Below are positions 6,921-12,818 of a stretch of 16,034 nucleotides of DNA, in pieces. The notes below the pieces were generated by a model that did not search any database, was not told the DNA's origin, and worked only from the letters and a program-made list of their open reading frames with translations. The position numbers and the translations under genes are program-made. Position 1 is the first letter of the stretch; each line of letters starts with the position of its first letter. The stretch spans positions 1 through 16,034 of the forward strand of contig JACPQH010000035.1 in NCBI GenBank assembly GCA_016190585.1, written 5' to 3'. Origin of the DNA: Chloroflexota bacterium (GTDB lineage: Bacteria > Chloroflexota > Dehalococcoidia > Dehalococcoidales > RBG-16-60-22).

Positions 6921-7981
6921 TCCCGGCTCGCCCCTTCCGAGACCCCGGCCTCAGCGAAGGTGGACATCTCGGACAGGACTCGGGCGGCTGTCTCCGCCAG
7001 GAAGATCCCCAGGGCGGCGCCGGTGCCTTCGCCGAGACGTAAATCGAGGTCGAGAAGCGGCCGCAGCCCCAGGTGCGCCAGCATGATGCGGTGCCCCGCC
7101 TCGGCGGAGAGATGCGAAGCGATCAGGTAGTCCTTGAGCGCCGGGGCCAGGGTGGCGGCCACCAGCGCCGCCGCGCCCGAGATAAACCCGTCGATAACTA
7201 CCGGGACCGAGTGAGCGGCGGCACCGAGCATGACCCCGGCCAGACCGCCGATCTCGAAGCCGCCGACCTTGCCCAGCACGTCCAGGGCGTCGGCCGGATC
7301 CGGCCGGTTTAGGGCCAGCGCCCGGCTGACGACCTCGGTCTTGTGCTTGAGCTGCGTGTCGTCGATGCCCGTGCCGCGACCGGTCACCTCGGCGGCGGCC
7401 CGGCCGGTGATGGCGGCGCAGATGGCGCTCGAGGCGGTGGTGTTGCCGATGCCCATGTCGCCCGTGCCCACGATATCAAGGCCGGCGGCCAGCTCGGCCG
7501 CCAGCACGTCAATCCCGGCTTCAACTGCCGCGGCAGCCTGCGCCCGGGACATGGCCGGCCCTCTCGCCATATTGCCGGTCCCGGCGGCCACCTTGCGTAC
7601 CAGGAGCCGGGAATCAGGCTTCAGGCCGGCGGCCACCCCCATGTCCACCACCACCATCCGCGCGCCGACCTGCCGCGAGAGCACGTTGATAGCCGCGCCG
7701 CCGCGGAGGAAGTTGTACACCATCTGGGCGGTGACCTCCTGCGGCCAGTTGCCCACCTTTTCCGCGACCACGCCGTGGTCGCCGGCCATGGTGATGATGG
7801 CTTTCTGTTTTACTACCGGAGCGGGCTTTCCCTGTATGCCGGCGAGCCGGATGGCAAGCTCCTCCAGTCTGCCCAGGCTGCCGGGAGGCTTGGTAAGGTT
7901 GTCCTGGCGGGCACGGGCCGCCGCCATGGCCTCGACGTCAAGCGGTCTTATCGCTCTGATGACATTATCCAGTTTCCCCAA
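6917..7981 (-). CDS. cobT: Nicotinate-nucleotide:dimethylbenzimidazole phosphoribosyltransferase
   Basis: CobT activates the lower-ligand base, moving phosphoribosyl from nicotinate mononucleotide to dimethylbenzimidazole or a related base to give alpha-ribazole phosphate. The protein has 354 residues, as usual. Conserved blocks in order are LTKPPGSLGRLEEL (29-42), ITMAGDHGVVAE (63-74), GDMGIGNTTASSA (174-186), GGFEIGGLAG (240-249) and DLRLGEGTGAAL (313-324). The catalytic base is Glu318, matching Glu317 of Salmonella CobT. The TTG start at 7981 lies three bases after the stop of the QueG-like gene; a GGAGG within the last codons of that gene serves it at a spacing of about 10. The nicotinate mononucleotide substrate links it loosely to the divergently transcribed nadE. 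Confidence 0.96.
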   Translation of the reverse strand: MGKLDNVIRAIRPLDVEAMAAARARQDNLTKPPGSLGRLEELAIRLAGIQGKPAPVVKQKAIITMAGDHGVVAEKVGNWPQEVTAQMVYNFLRGGAAINVLSRQVGARMVVVDMGVAAGLKPDSRLLVRKVAAGTGNMARGPAMSRAQAAAAVEAGIDVLAAELAAGLDIVGTGDMGIGNTTASSAICAAITGRAAAEVTGRGTGIDDTQLKHKTEVVSRALALNRPDPADALDVLGKVGGFEIGGLAGVMLGAAAHSVPVVIDGFISGAAALVAATLAPALKDYLIASHLSAEAGHRIMLAHLGLRPLLDLDLRLGEGTGAALGIFLAETAARVLSEMSTFAEAGVSEGASRD

Positions 7982-7984
7982 AAT

Positions 7985-8677
7985 CTAAAATCCTCCGGGA
8001 CAAACTTTCATGCAGTTGGCGCAGCCCCCGGAGGTGTTCCGGAACAGGCTGCAAGCCGACTTGTTAATGGCGTAAGGGTCGTCGCCGGCAGGCTCGGCCA
8101 GGGCTTCCGCCGGGCAGCTATCGATGCATACCTGGCACCCGGCGCACTGTGAAGCCCCGCCGGACCCCGGCGTCGGCTCGAGGCCGGCTTCGGTCAGGCA
8201 GCAAGACAGGCGCATCCGCGGGCCGAACTCGGGCGAGATGATGAGGCTGCTTTTGCCGAAGTAGCCCAGGCCGGCGGCCTCGGCGGCGTGCTTGTAAGAG
8301 AAGGGCGCGAACAGGAACCGGCCGTCAAACGGACCGCCGTCGGCCGTCAGCGGCAGGGCCTTGAACCCGTGGCGGTGCGAGAGCCTCACGGCGTCGAAAG
8401 CGGCCTTGTTGAGGCGGCTGCACACGTAATCGGAGTTGCGCACGAAGATGGCGTTCAGCGAGGCTTCGCCCGTGGTCATCTCCGTCGACAGCAGGTCCAC
8501 GGATTCACGGTACACCTCTGTAGCGAAGACCACGATTGATTGCGCCGCCGGCAGGAGTTTCCGGGCGGACTCGGCCAGACGGTCGCCCGGCCGGGCGCCC
8601 AGGTTAATGATGCCGGTGACATCAGCCTCAAGTTTGGTGATGGAATTCTTCAGTTCCGACTGTGATTGCACGCTCAT
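7985..8677 (-). CDS. Short QueG-like protein with two [4Fe-4S] sites in the B12 operon
   Basis: The 230-residue protein resembles epoxyqueuosine reductase (QueG), a cobalamin-dependent iron-sulfur enzyme usually of about 310-380 residues; this one is clearly shorter. The central block HAAEAAGLGYFGKSSLII matches the QueG motif around its cofactor site. The C-terminal part carries Cys178, Cys181, Cys184 and Cys188 in CAGCQVCIDSCP, then Cys209, then Cys219, Cys222 and Cys226 in CANCMKVCP. This is the full eight-cysteine pattern for two [4Fe-4S] clusters. The protein ends just after the last Cys, so the C-terminal extension seen in many QueG proteins is missing. There is no Tat signal, which argues against a reductive dehalogenase. 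The ATG at 8677 has a strong GGAGG. Its place between cobD and cobT suggests a corrinoid-linked electron-transfer role rather than tRNA modification, which is inference. Confidence 0.8.
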   Translation of the reverse strand: MSVQSQSELKNSITKLEADVTGIINLGARPGDRLAESARKLLPAAQSIVVFATEVYRESVDLLSTEMTTGEASLNAIFVRNSDYVCSRLNKAAFDAVRLSHRHGFKALPLTADGGPFDGRFLFAPFSYKHAAEAAGLGYFGKSSLIISPEFGPRMRLSCCLTEAGLEPTPGSGGASQCAGCQVCIDSCPAEALAEPAGDDPYAINKSACSLFRNTSGGCANCMKVCPGGF

Positions 8678-8682
8678 TGCTT

Positions 8683-8728
8683 ACCTCCGGCGGGGAGTTT
8701 TTGATATTGTAGCATAAAAACCGGAGGT
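8683..8728 (-). promoter_or_regulatory. Hairpin hiding the ribosome binding site of the QueG-like gene, with promoter-like loop
   Basis: Read on the minus strand, ACCTCCGG (8721-8728), directly after the cobD stop, is the perfect complement of CCGGAGGT (8683-8690), which holds the GGAGG of the next gene. Inner TTTTT and AAAAA tracts can lengthen the stem past a seven-base bulge. The loop carries TGCTACAAT, an extended -10 promoter element (TACAAT at 8706-8711), though no good -35 lies upstream. A ribosome finishing cobD would cover the first arm, and RNA started inside the loop would lack it. Pairing is seen in the sequence; regulation is inferred. Confidence 0.5.
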
Positions 8729-9811
8729 TCACCTTCCAAGCTCGTGCCTCAGGCCGGCGATGAGCCGCCGGCACGCCGTCATGGGGCGCGGCGAGATACG
8801 GAGGTACTCCGGGAGTCCGAACGAGGCGCAGTCCCTGACCAGTATGCCGCGCTCGAGCAAGGCGGCGCGCAGCCGGCGGGCATCCGGGGTTTTCACCAGG
8901 AAGTAATGGGTGTCCGAAGGGAGCACCTCCAACCCGAGCCCCGCAATTCGTTTGACCAGGAAGCTTTTCAGGGTGTTTATCCGCCGCCGCGTCTCGTCCA
9001 GGAACCGGTCGGACTCGAGGACGTGCAGGCCGGCAGTCTGCGCCAGCGAGTTGACGTTCCACGGCGGGCAGGCTTTTCGGATAGCCGCGATAATCTCATT
9101 GCGGGCCAGGGCATAGCCCAGGCGGAGACCGGCCAGCCCGTAGTCCTTGGTCATCGACCGCAATATGACCAGGTTGCCGGCCGCCAGCAGTCCCGCCGAC
9201 GGCCAGCGGCGCTCGACGAAACCGGCGTAGGCCTCGTCAAGGACGAGGAGCCCCTCCCCGGCGTTCAAAACGGCCTCGACGGTCTCTTTCCCGAGGTAGA
9301 CGCCGGTGGGGTTGTTCGGGTTGCAGATAAAAGCTACTTTGGGCCGGTGTTCCCGTATCAGCCGGGCCAGCCCGGCGATGTCGGGCTTAAAACCGGCTTC
9401 AGGCAGGGCACGCCACCTGATAACCTCCGCCCCGGCGAGGCCGCAGGCCGCCCCGTACTCGCTGAAGGTCGGTTCCAGGATTAGCGCCCGGTCGCCGCGC
9501 TCGAGATAGACCTGGGCGATGAGCCGGATAAGCTCCGTCGTGCCGGAGCCAACCAGGATGTTCTCCGGGCCGAGTCCCAGCTTTTGGGACAGCCGTTCCC
9601 TGAGCTGGCCCGCCGCGGAATCGGGGTACCGGTCCCAGGGCACCCTGTTCAGGGCTTTCTTGATGCCCGGCGGCGGCATGAAGGGATTGGTGCACACGCT
9701 GAAGTCGAGCACGTCCTCCGGGCTTATGCCGCGGGCCTTAAGCTCGGCGTAATCGATGCCGCCGTGAACGCCGGCATCCAGCTTTGCTATCTCGGGTCTA
9801 GGTCGCAGCAA
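8729..9811 (-). CDS. cobD: Threonine-phosphate decarboxylase-like PLP aminotransferase-fold enzyme
   Basis: CobD decarboxylates L-threonine-O-3-phosphate to (R)-1-amino-2-propanol phosphate, the linker CbiB attaches. The fold-type-I PLP signatures are present: VGSGTTELI, CNPNNPTGVYLG, LVLDEAYAGF and SMTKDYGLAGLRLGYA, whose Lys (residue 222 from this start) binds PLP. The N-terminal HGGIDYAEL is typical of CobD in contrast to HisC. I chose the TTG at 9811, which has GGAG nine bases upstream; a TTG at 9826 would add five residues. Either start overlaps the end of cbiB. The alternative identity is histidinol-phosphate aminotransferase (HisC); the HGG block and the position beside cbiB favour CobD. 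A threonine kinase to make its substrate is not in the window. Confidence 0.9.
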   Translation of the reverse strand: MLRPRPEIAKLDAGVHGGIDYAELKARGISPEDVLDFSVCTNPFMPPPGIKKALNRVPWDRYPDSAAGQLRERLSQKLGLGPENILVGSGTTELIRLIAQVYLERGDRALILEPTFSEYGAACGLAGAEVIRWRALPEAGFKPDIAGLARLIREHRPKVAFICNPNNPTGVYLGKETVEAVLNAGEGLLVLDEAYAGFVERRWPSAGLLAAGNLVILRSMTKDYGLAGLRLGYALARNEIIAAIRKACPPWNVNSLAQTAGLHVLESDRFLDETRRRINTLKSFLVKRIAGLGLEVLPSDTHYFLVKTPDARRLRAALLERGILVRDCASFGLPEYLRISPRPMTACRRLIAGLRHELGR

Positions 9812-10712
9812 GACGAATCGCTCCAATAGCCAGGCCGAGCGCCGCCCAGGTGTACATGGCCGCCTGGGCCAGTTGCAGGGAGTCGTCGATCGTCCGGCAC
9901 GTCAGCGGCGCGCCGCCCGTCCCGAGACGGTAGAACCCCACCTTTTCGAGCGTTACATCGAGCGCGCCGGCCATCGCGGCCATCGTCCAGCCGGCGTTGG
10001 GGCTCTCGGTGAGCGCGTGGTGCGCCCGCGCCACCCGCCATGAAGCCCGGCGGTTTCTCCGGTACAGCCAGGCGGCGAAGATGATAAGCAGGGCGGTCAG
10101 GCGGGCCGGGATATAGTTCAGGACGGTATCCAGCCTAGCGGCGAATTTGCCCAGGTACTCATACCGGCCGTGGCGGCCGATCATGGCGTCCAGGGTGTTG
10201 ACGACGCGGTAGCCGACGGCCCCGGGTACACCGAGCAGCAGGAGGTAGAAGACCGGCGCGACGAAGCTGTCCGTGGCGTTCTCCGCGACTGATTCCACCG
10301 TGGCCGAGATGATAAGCGGCTCATCCAATCGGCTGGTATCCCGGCCCACCAGGCTGCGCAGCTCGAACCGGGCTTCGGTAATCTTATCTTCCGTCAGCAG
10401 CCGCTTGATATTGAGGGCGGACTCCCTCAGCCCTCTGAAGGAGAACGCGGTTTTGACCAGGAGCGCGCCCACGGCGAGAGCGGCCAAGCTGCTAAAGCCT
10501 TCCAGCCGGGGCAGCAGGAAATGGACCGGCAGCGTGAAAATCGCCACGGTTAGCAGGCTGAGCAAGGCCCCGTAAACGAGCTGCACGCCGGGACGGCGGC
10601 CGTGGCCGTGTTTTTCCAGCCGCCCGATGACGCTGCCCATCCAGGCTACCGGGTGCAGCCGGAGCGGGGGTTCGCCCAGCGCCAGGTCAAGCGCCAGGGC
10701 GGGCACCAGCAA
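9798..10712 (-). CDS. cbiB: Adenosylcobinamide-phosphate synthase
   Basis: CbiB is a membrane protein that condenses adenosylcobyric acid with aminopropanol or its phosphate. The 304-residue product is near normal length. Its blocks are LALDLALGEPPLRLHPVAWMG near the N-terminus (the family's DxxxGDPP..HPV pattern, here with GEPP), then EPLIISATVESVAENATDS and VAPVFYLLLLGVPGAVGYR, then ESPNAGWTMAAMAGAL. There are about four to five membrane segments. The listed start is TTG at 10712, with its nearest GGAGG 20 bases away. A CTG at 10724, in frame, stands eight bases from that GGAGG and would add four residues that extend the hydrophobic N-terminus; it may be the true start. The stop lies inside the cobD coding region. 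Confidence 0.94.
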   Translation of the reverse strand: MLVPALALDLALGEPPLRLHPVAWMGSVIGRLEKHGHGRRPGVQLVYGALLSLLTVAIFTLPVHFLLPRLEGFSSLAALAVGALLVKTAFSFRGLRESALNIKRLLTEDKITEARFELRSLVGRDTSRLDEPLIISATVESVAENATDSFVAPVFYLLLLGVPGAVGYRVVNTLDAMIGRHGRYEYLGKFAARLDTVLNYIPARLTALLIIFAAWLYRRNRRASWRVARAHHALTESPNAGWTMAAMAGALDVTLEKVGFYRLGTGGAPLTCRTIDDSLQLAQAAMYTWAALGLAIGAIRLAAT

Positions 10713-10728
10713 GAAGATATCCAGGTTT

Positions 10729-11538
10729 TCAGCCTCCGTTAAGGGCGCCGGCCGCGGCGCCGCAAGCGTTATGCAGGACCACGGGCAAGCCGTTCACCGG
10801 GTGCGTGTAGACACAGCTGTCCGCGCCGTAGACCTCTTTTACGTTGGCCGCCGTGATAACCTCGGCGGGCGTGCCCTCGGCGTAAACCCGGCCGCGGTCG
10901 ATCATGACGAGACGGTCGCAGTACTGCGCCGCCAGGTTCAGGTCGTGAATCGCCGCCAGCACGGTCAGGCGGCTCTCCCGGCAGAGTCCCCGGATAAGGG
11001 ACAGCATCTCCACCTGCCGCCCGATGTCCAGGTTGGCGGTCGGCTCATCGAGCAGGATGACCTCGGTCCGCTGGGCGATGACCCGGGCGATAAGGATGCA
11101 CTGGATCTCGCCGCCCGAAAGCTCGTTGATCGGACGCTCGGCCAGCGCCTGCGTGCCGGTCCTTGCCATGGCCTCCCAGGTAATGGCTACCTCCTGCGGG
11201 CCTTCGCGCTGGAGAAGACCGAGGTGCGGGTGGCGGCCCAGCAGGACGATCTCGAAGGCGGTAAAAGCGCTGGGCAGGAGCGGCATCTGCGGCACGACGC
11301 CCAGCAAGCGGGCAAACTCCCGCCGCGGCACTGCATCGATATTCCGGCCGTTAAAGGTAATCATCCCCGAGGTTACCGGGACCGTCCGGCTTAATGCCCG
11401 GATGATGGTCGATTTCCCCGAGCCGTTGGGGCCGATAAGCCCGGTCAGCTCGCCCGGTTTCAGGGCGCAGGTAATGTCGTCCAGGACCGGTTTTTTACCG
11501 TACCGGACCGAGACGCGGCGCATCTCAACGGTAATCAT
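10729..11538 (-). CDS. btuD: Corrinoid ABC transporter ATP-binding protein
   Basis: This 269-residue ATPase would energise corrinoid import. Walker A is GPNGSGKST, the Q-loop VVPQMP, the signature LSGGEIQ, Walker B VILLDEP followed by TANLD, and the switch His is in AIHDLNLA. The sequence VPRREFARLLGVVPQ is typical of the iron-siderophore/B12 class of ABC ATPases. I chose the ATG at 11538, 16 bases after the btuF stop, with AAGGCGG upstream; the frame is open to 11598, but that overlaps btuF and shows no similarity. Sequence alone does not exclude iron or heme transport; the riboswitch and neighbours indicate B12. The C-terminal tail after VYGADSCVYTHP is long and Ala/Gly-rich. No permease gene is adjacent. 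Confidence 0.88.
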   Translation of the reverse strand: MITVEMRRVSVRYGKKPVLDDITCALKPGELTGLIGPNGSGKSTIIRALSRTVPVTSGMITFNGRNIDAVPRREFARLLGVVPQMPLLPSAFTAFEIVLLGRHPHLGLLQREGPQEVAITWEAMARTGTQALAERPINELSGGEIQCILIARVIAQRTEVILLDEPTANLDIGRQVEMLSLIRGLCRESRLTVLAAIHDLNLAAQYCDRLVMIDRGRVYAEGTPAEVITAANVKEVYGADSCVYTHPVNGLPVVLHNACGAAAGALNGG

Positions 11539-11554
11539 GGGAGCATCCGCCTTC

Positions 11555-12484
11555 TTAATCAAATAGCTCGGGATGCAGCAGGCGCGCCATGGCCTCAAGG
11601 CCGTCCACCAGCCTCGGCCCGCCCCGGCTGGTCAGGTTGCCGTCAATCTGGTAGACGCGGTTATTTTTCCGCGCCTCGGTACCGCTCAGTCTCGCCTCGT
11701 TATTGATGAACTGGAAAGGGGCGTCTTCTCCGGTGCCGTGGCCGACGCTGGCCACCATAACCTGGGGATTGGCCTGGAGGACAGACTCCAGGCTGATGCT
11801 GGCGTAGCCGGACAGGCTGCCGGCGACATTCCGGCCGCCGGCCTGGGTCACGAGCTCATCATGCAGCGTGCCGGCGCCGCCGGCCATCAGCGGGTCCGGC
11901 CAGACCGGGTAAAAGACCGTCGGCCGCTGCTCCACGGGGAGGCCGGCTGTTTTACCGGTTACAGACTTTATCCGGCTTTGCAGGCCCTGCACCAGGCTGG
12001 CGGCCTCCTTGCTTTTGCCGGTCATGCTCCCCACCAGCGAAATGGCTTCCAGCATCTGTTCCAGGCTCTCGGCGTCAATGCCCAGCGCCGTGATGCCGCG
12101 GGACTCCAGTTGGGGCAGGACCGTCTTGATGTGTATATCGTCCACCAGCACCAGGTCGGGGGCGAAGGCTACCAGTTTTTCCAGGCTGGGATTGCTGTAG
12201 CCGCCGACGCTCGGTTTGGTCTTGGCTTCGGGCGGGTAGTCGCAGTAGTCGGTGACCCCCGCGACTTTATCGCCCAGTCCCAGGGCAAAGAGAATCTCGG
12301 TGCTGGTCGGGGCCAGCGAGACGATCCTCTCCGGGACTCTGTCAAGCCTTATCGTGCGGCCAAGCTGGTCCGTAACGCCGCCGGCCGGGGCGGGTGTGGT
12401 TTCCGGGGCCGCGCAGGCAAGAAGTGATGTGAGCAACACCGGGAGAAGGAAAAGGAACCGGATGGCGCTTTTCCGACTATTCAA
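11555..12484 (-). CDS. btuF: Corrinoid ABC transporter substrate-binding lipoprotein
   Basis: The 309-residue product begins with Lys/Arg residues, a hydrophobic stretch and the lipobox TSLLAC, so it is probably lipidated at Cys24 and exported. The mature part has the helical-backbone periplasmic-binding-protein pattern: VTDQLGRTIRLDRVPERIVSL, APTSTEILFALGLGDKVAGV, DYCDYPPEAKTKPSVGGY and FAPDLVLVDD. These are typical of BtuF and iron-siderophore binders, and YCDYPP is common in B12-type members. The start is a TTG (12482-12484); no ATG or GTG in frame would keep the signal peptide. A GAGGGGG seven bases upstream is both its ribosome binding site and the 3' arm of the riboswitch terminator. 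It is the first gene of the operon. Confidence 0.9.
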   Translation of the reverse strand: MNSRKSAIRFLFLLPVLLTSLLACAAPETTPAPAGGVTDQLGRTIRLDRVPERIVSLAPTSTEILFALGLGDKVAGVTDYCDYPPEAKTKPSVGGYSNPSLEKLVAFAPDLVLVDDIHIKTVLPQLESRGITALGIDAESLEQMLEAISLVGSMTGKSKEAASLVQGLQSRIKSVTGKTAGLPVEQRPTVFYPVWPDPLMAGGAGTLHDELVTQAGGRNVAGSLSGYASISLESVLQANPQVMVASVGHGTGEDAPFQFINNEARLSGTEARKNNRVYQIDGNLTSRGGPRLVDGLEAMARLLHPELFD

Positions 12485-12522
12485 ATAAAAACCCCCTCAG
12501 CATATTCGACCGGGAGGGGGTT
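12483..12522 (-). terminator. Riboswitch-controlled intrinsic terminator overlapping the btuF ribosome binding site
   Basis: On the minus strand AACCCCCTC (12522-12514) pairs with GAGGGGGTT (12498-12490) around a 15-base loop, followed by a T-rich tail (TTTTATTTG) that runs into the TTG start of btuF. An upstream CCGGGAGGG (minus strand, 12551-12543) can instead pair nine bases with CCCTCCCGG (12518-12510) and so break the terminator. This is the usual layout of a transcription-controlling expression platform. The 3' arm also contains the ribosome binding site, so translation could be blocked as well. Confidence 0.8.
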
Positions 12523-12566
12523 GACCCGACAAAAAAACCCTACCCTCCCGGCGGAGTGTAGGCACT

Positions 12567-12702
12567 TCAGGGGCTGGCGTCCTGGCTCTTGACCTCCCGG
12601 TCAATTACAGTGGCGCGGCCGCATCGGGTTTACACCGATTTGCTTTCCAGTTAGGCCCTTGCTTGCGCTCGGGCGCCCCCGCTGACCTATTCGATTTCCT
12701 GA
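12567..12702 (-). promoter_or_regulatory. Cobalamin riboswitch aptamer
   Basis: Read on the minus strand, the region has the cobalamin riboswitch core: GGTGTAAACCCGATGC, then the B12 box GCCACTG (12614-12608) in CGCCACTGTAA, then AGCCAGGACGCC. A possible closing P1 stem is TCAGG (12702-12698) with CCTGA (12571-12567). A short hairpin, TTGACC with GGTCAA, lies between the B12 box and the AGCCAGGACGCC block. Members of this class bind adenosylcobalamin or other cobalamins and normally switch off B12 uptake and synthesis genes; here the target is the btuF-cobU operon. The exact ends are approximate. Confidence 0.9.
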
Positions 12703-12710
12703 TAGCTTAC

Positions 12711-12739
12711 TACATACCGCGGGAAAAAGCAAGGGTCAA
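12711..12739 (-). promoter_or_regulatory. Candidate promoter of the B12 operon
   Basis: On the minus strand TTGACC (12734-12739, one mismatch to TTGACA) is separated by exactly 17 bp from TATGTA (12711-12716). Transcription would begin near 12704, just at the 5' end of the riboswitch aptamer. The -35 is good and the -10 weak. Position relative to the aptamer is the main support. Confidence 0.5.
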
Positions 12740-12752
12740 TCAAGGCGCTCAT

Positions 12753-12771
12753 TAATCAACCCGTTTGATTA
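12753..12771. promoter_or_regulatory. Palindrome in the divergent btuF/nadE promoter region (candidate operator)
   Basis: TAATCAA (12753-12759) and TTGATTA (12765-12771) are perfect inverted arms around a five-base spacer. The right arm covers the nadE -35 hexamer. A smaller palindrome, ACCCA AA TGGGT (12777-12788), follows and reaches the nadE -10. Both look like regulator binding sites; I do not recognise the regulator, and NAD-pathway repressors are only a guess. Confidence 0.4.
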
Positions 12772-12793
12772 GCCGTACCCAAATGGGTAAAAT
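12765..12793 (+). promoter_or_regulatory. nadE promoter
   Basis: TTGATT (12765-12770) and TAAAAT (12788-12793, one mismatch to TATAAT) are separated by exactly 17 bp. The predicted start of transcription near 12800 leaves a very short leader in front of the AGGAGG at 12807-12812. Confidence 0.6.
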
Positions 12794-12818
12794 ATGAACC
12801 AAATACAGGAGGTTGCTT

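Noticed and set aside
7985..8677. Reductive dehalogenase (RdhA)
   Set aside because: It shares the iron-sulfur pattern with RdhA but lacks a Tat signal, is far too short, and no RdhB anchor gene is nearby.
8729..9811. Histidinol-phosphate aminotransferase (HisC)
   Set aside because: No histidine genes nearby; the N-terminal HGGIDY block and overlap with cbiB favour CobD.
11539..11598. Upstream extension of the btuD frame
   Set aside because: It overlaps the end of btuF, shows no ABC ATPase similarity, and the ATG at 11538 has a suitable ribosome binding site.
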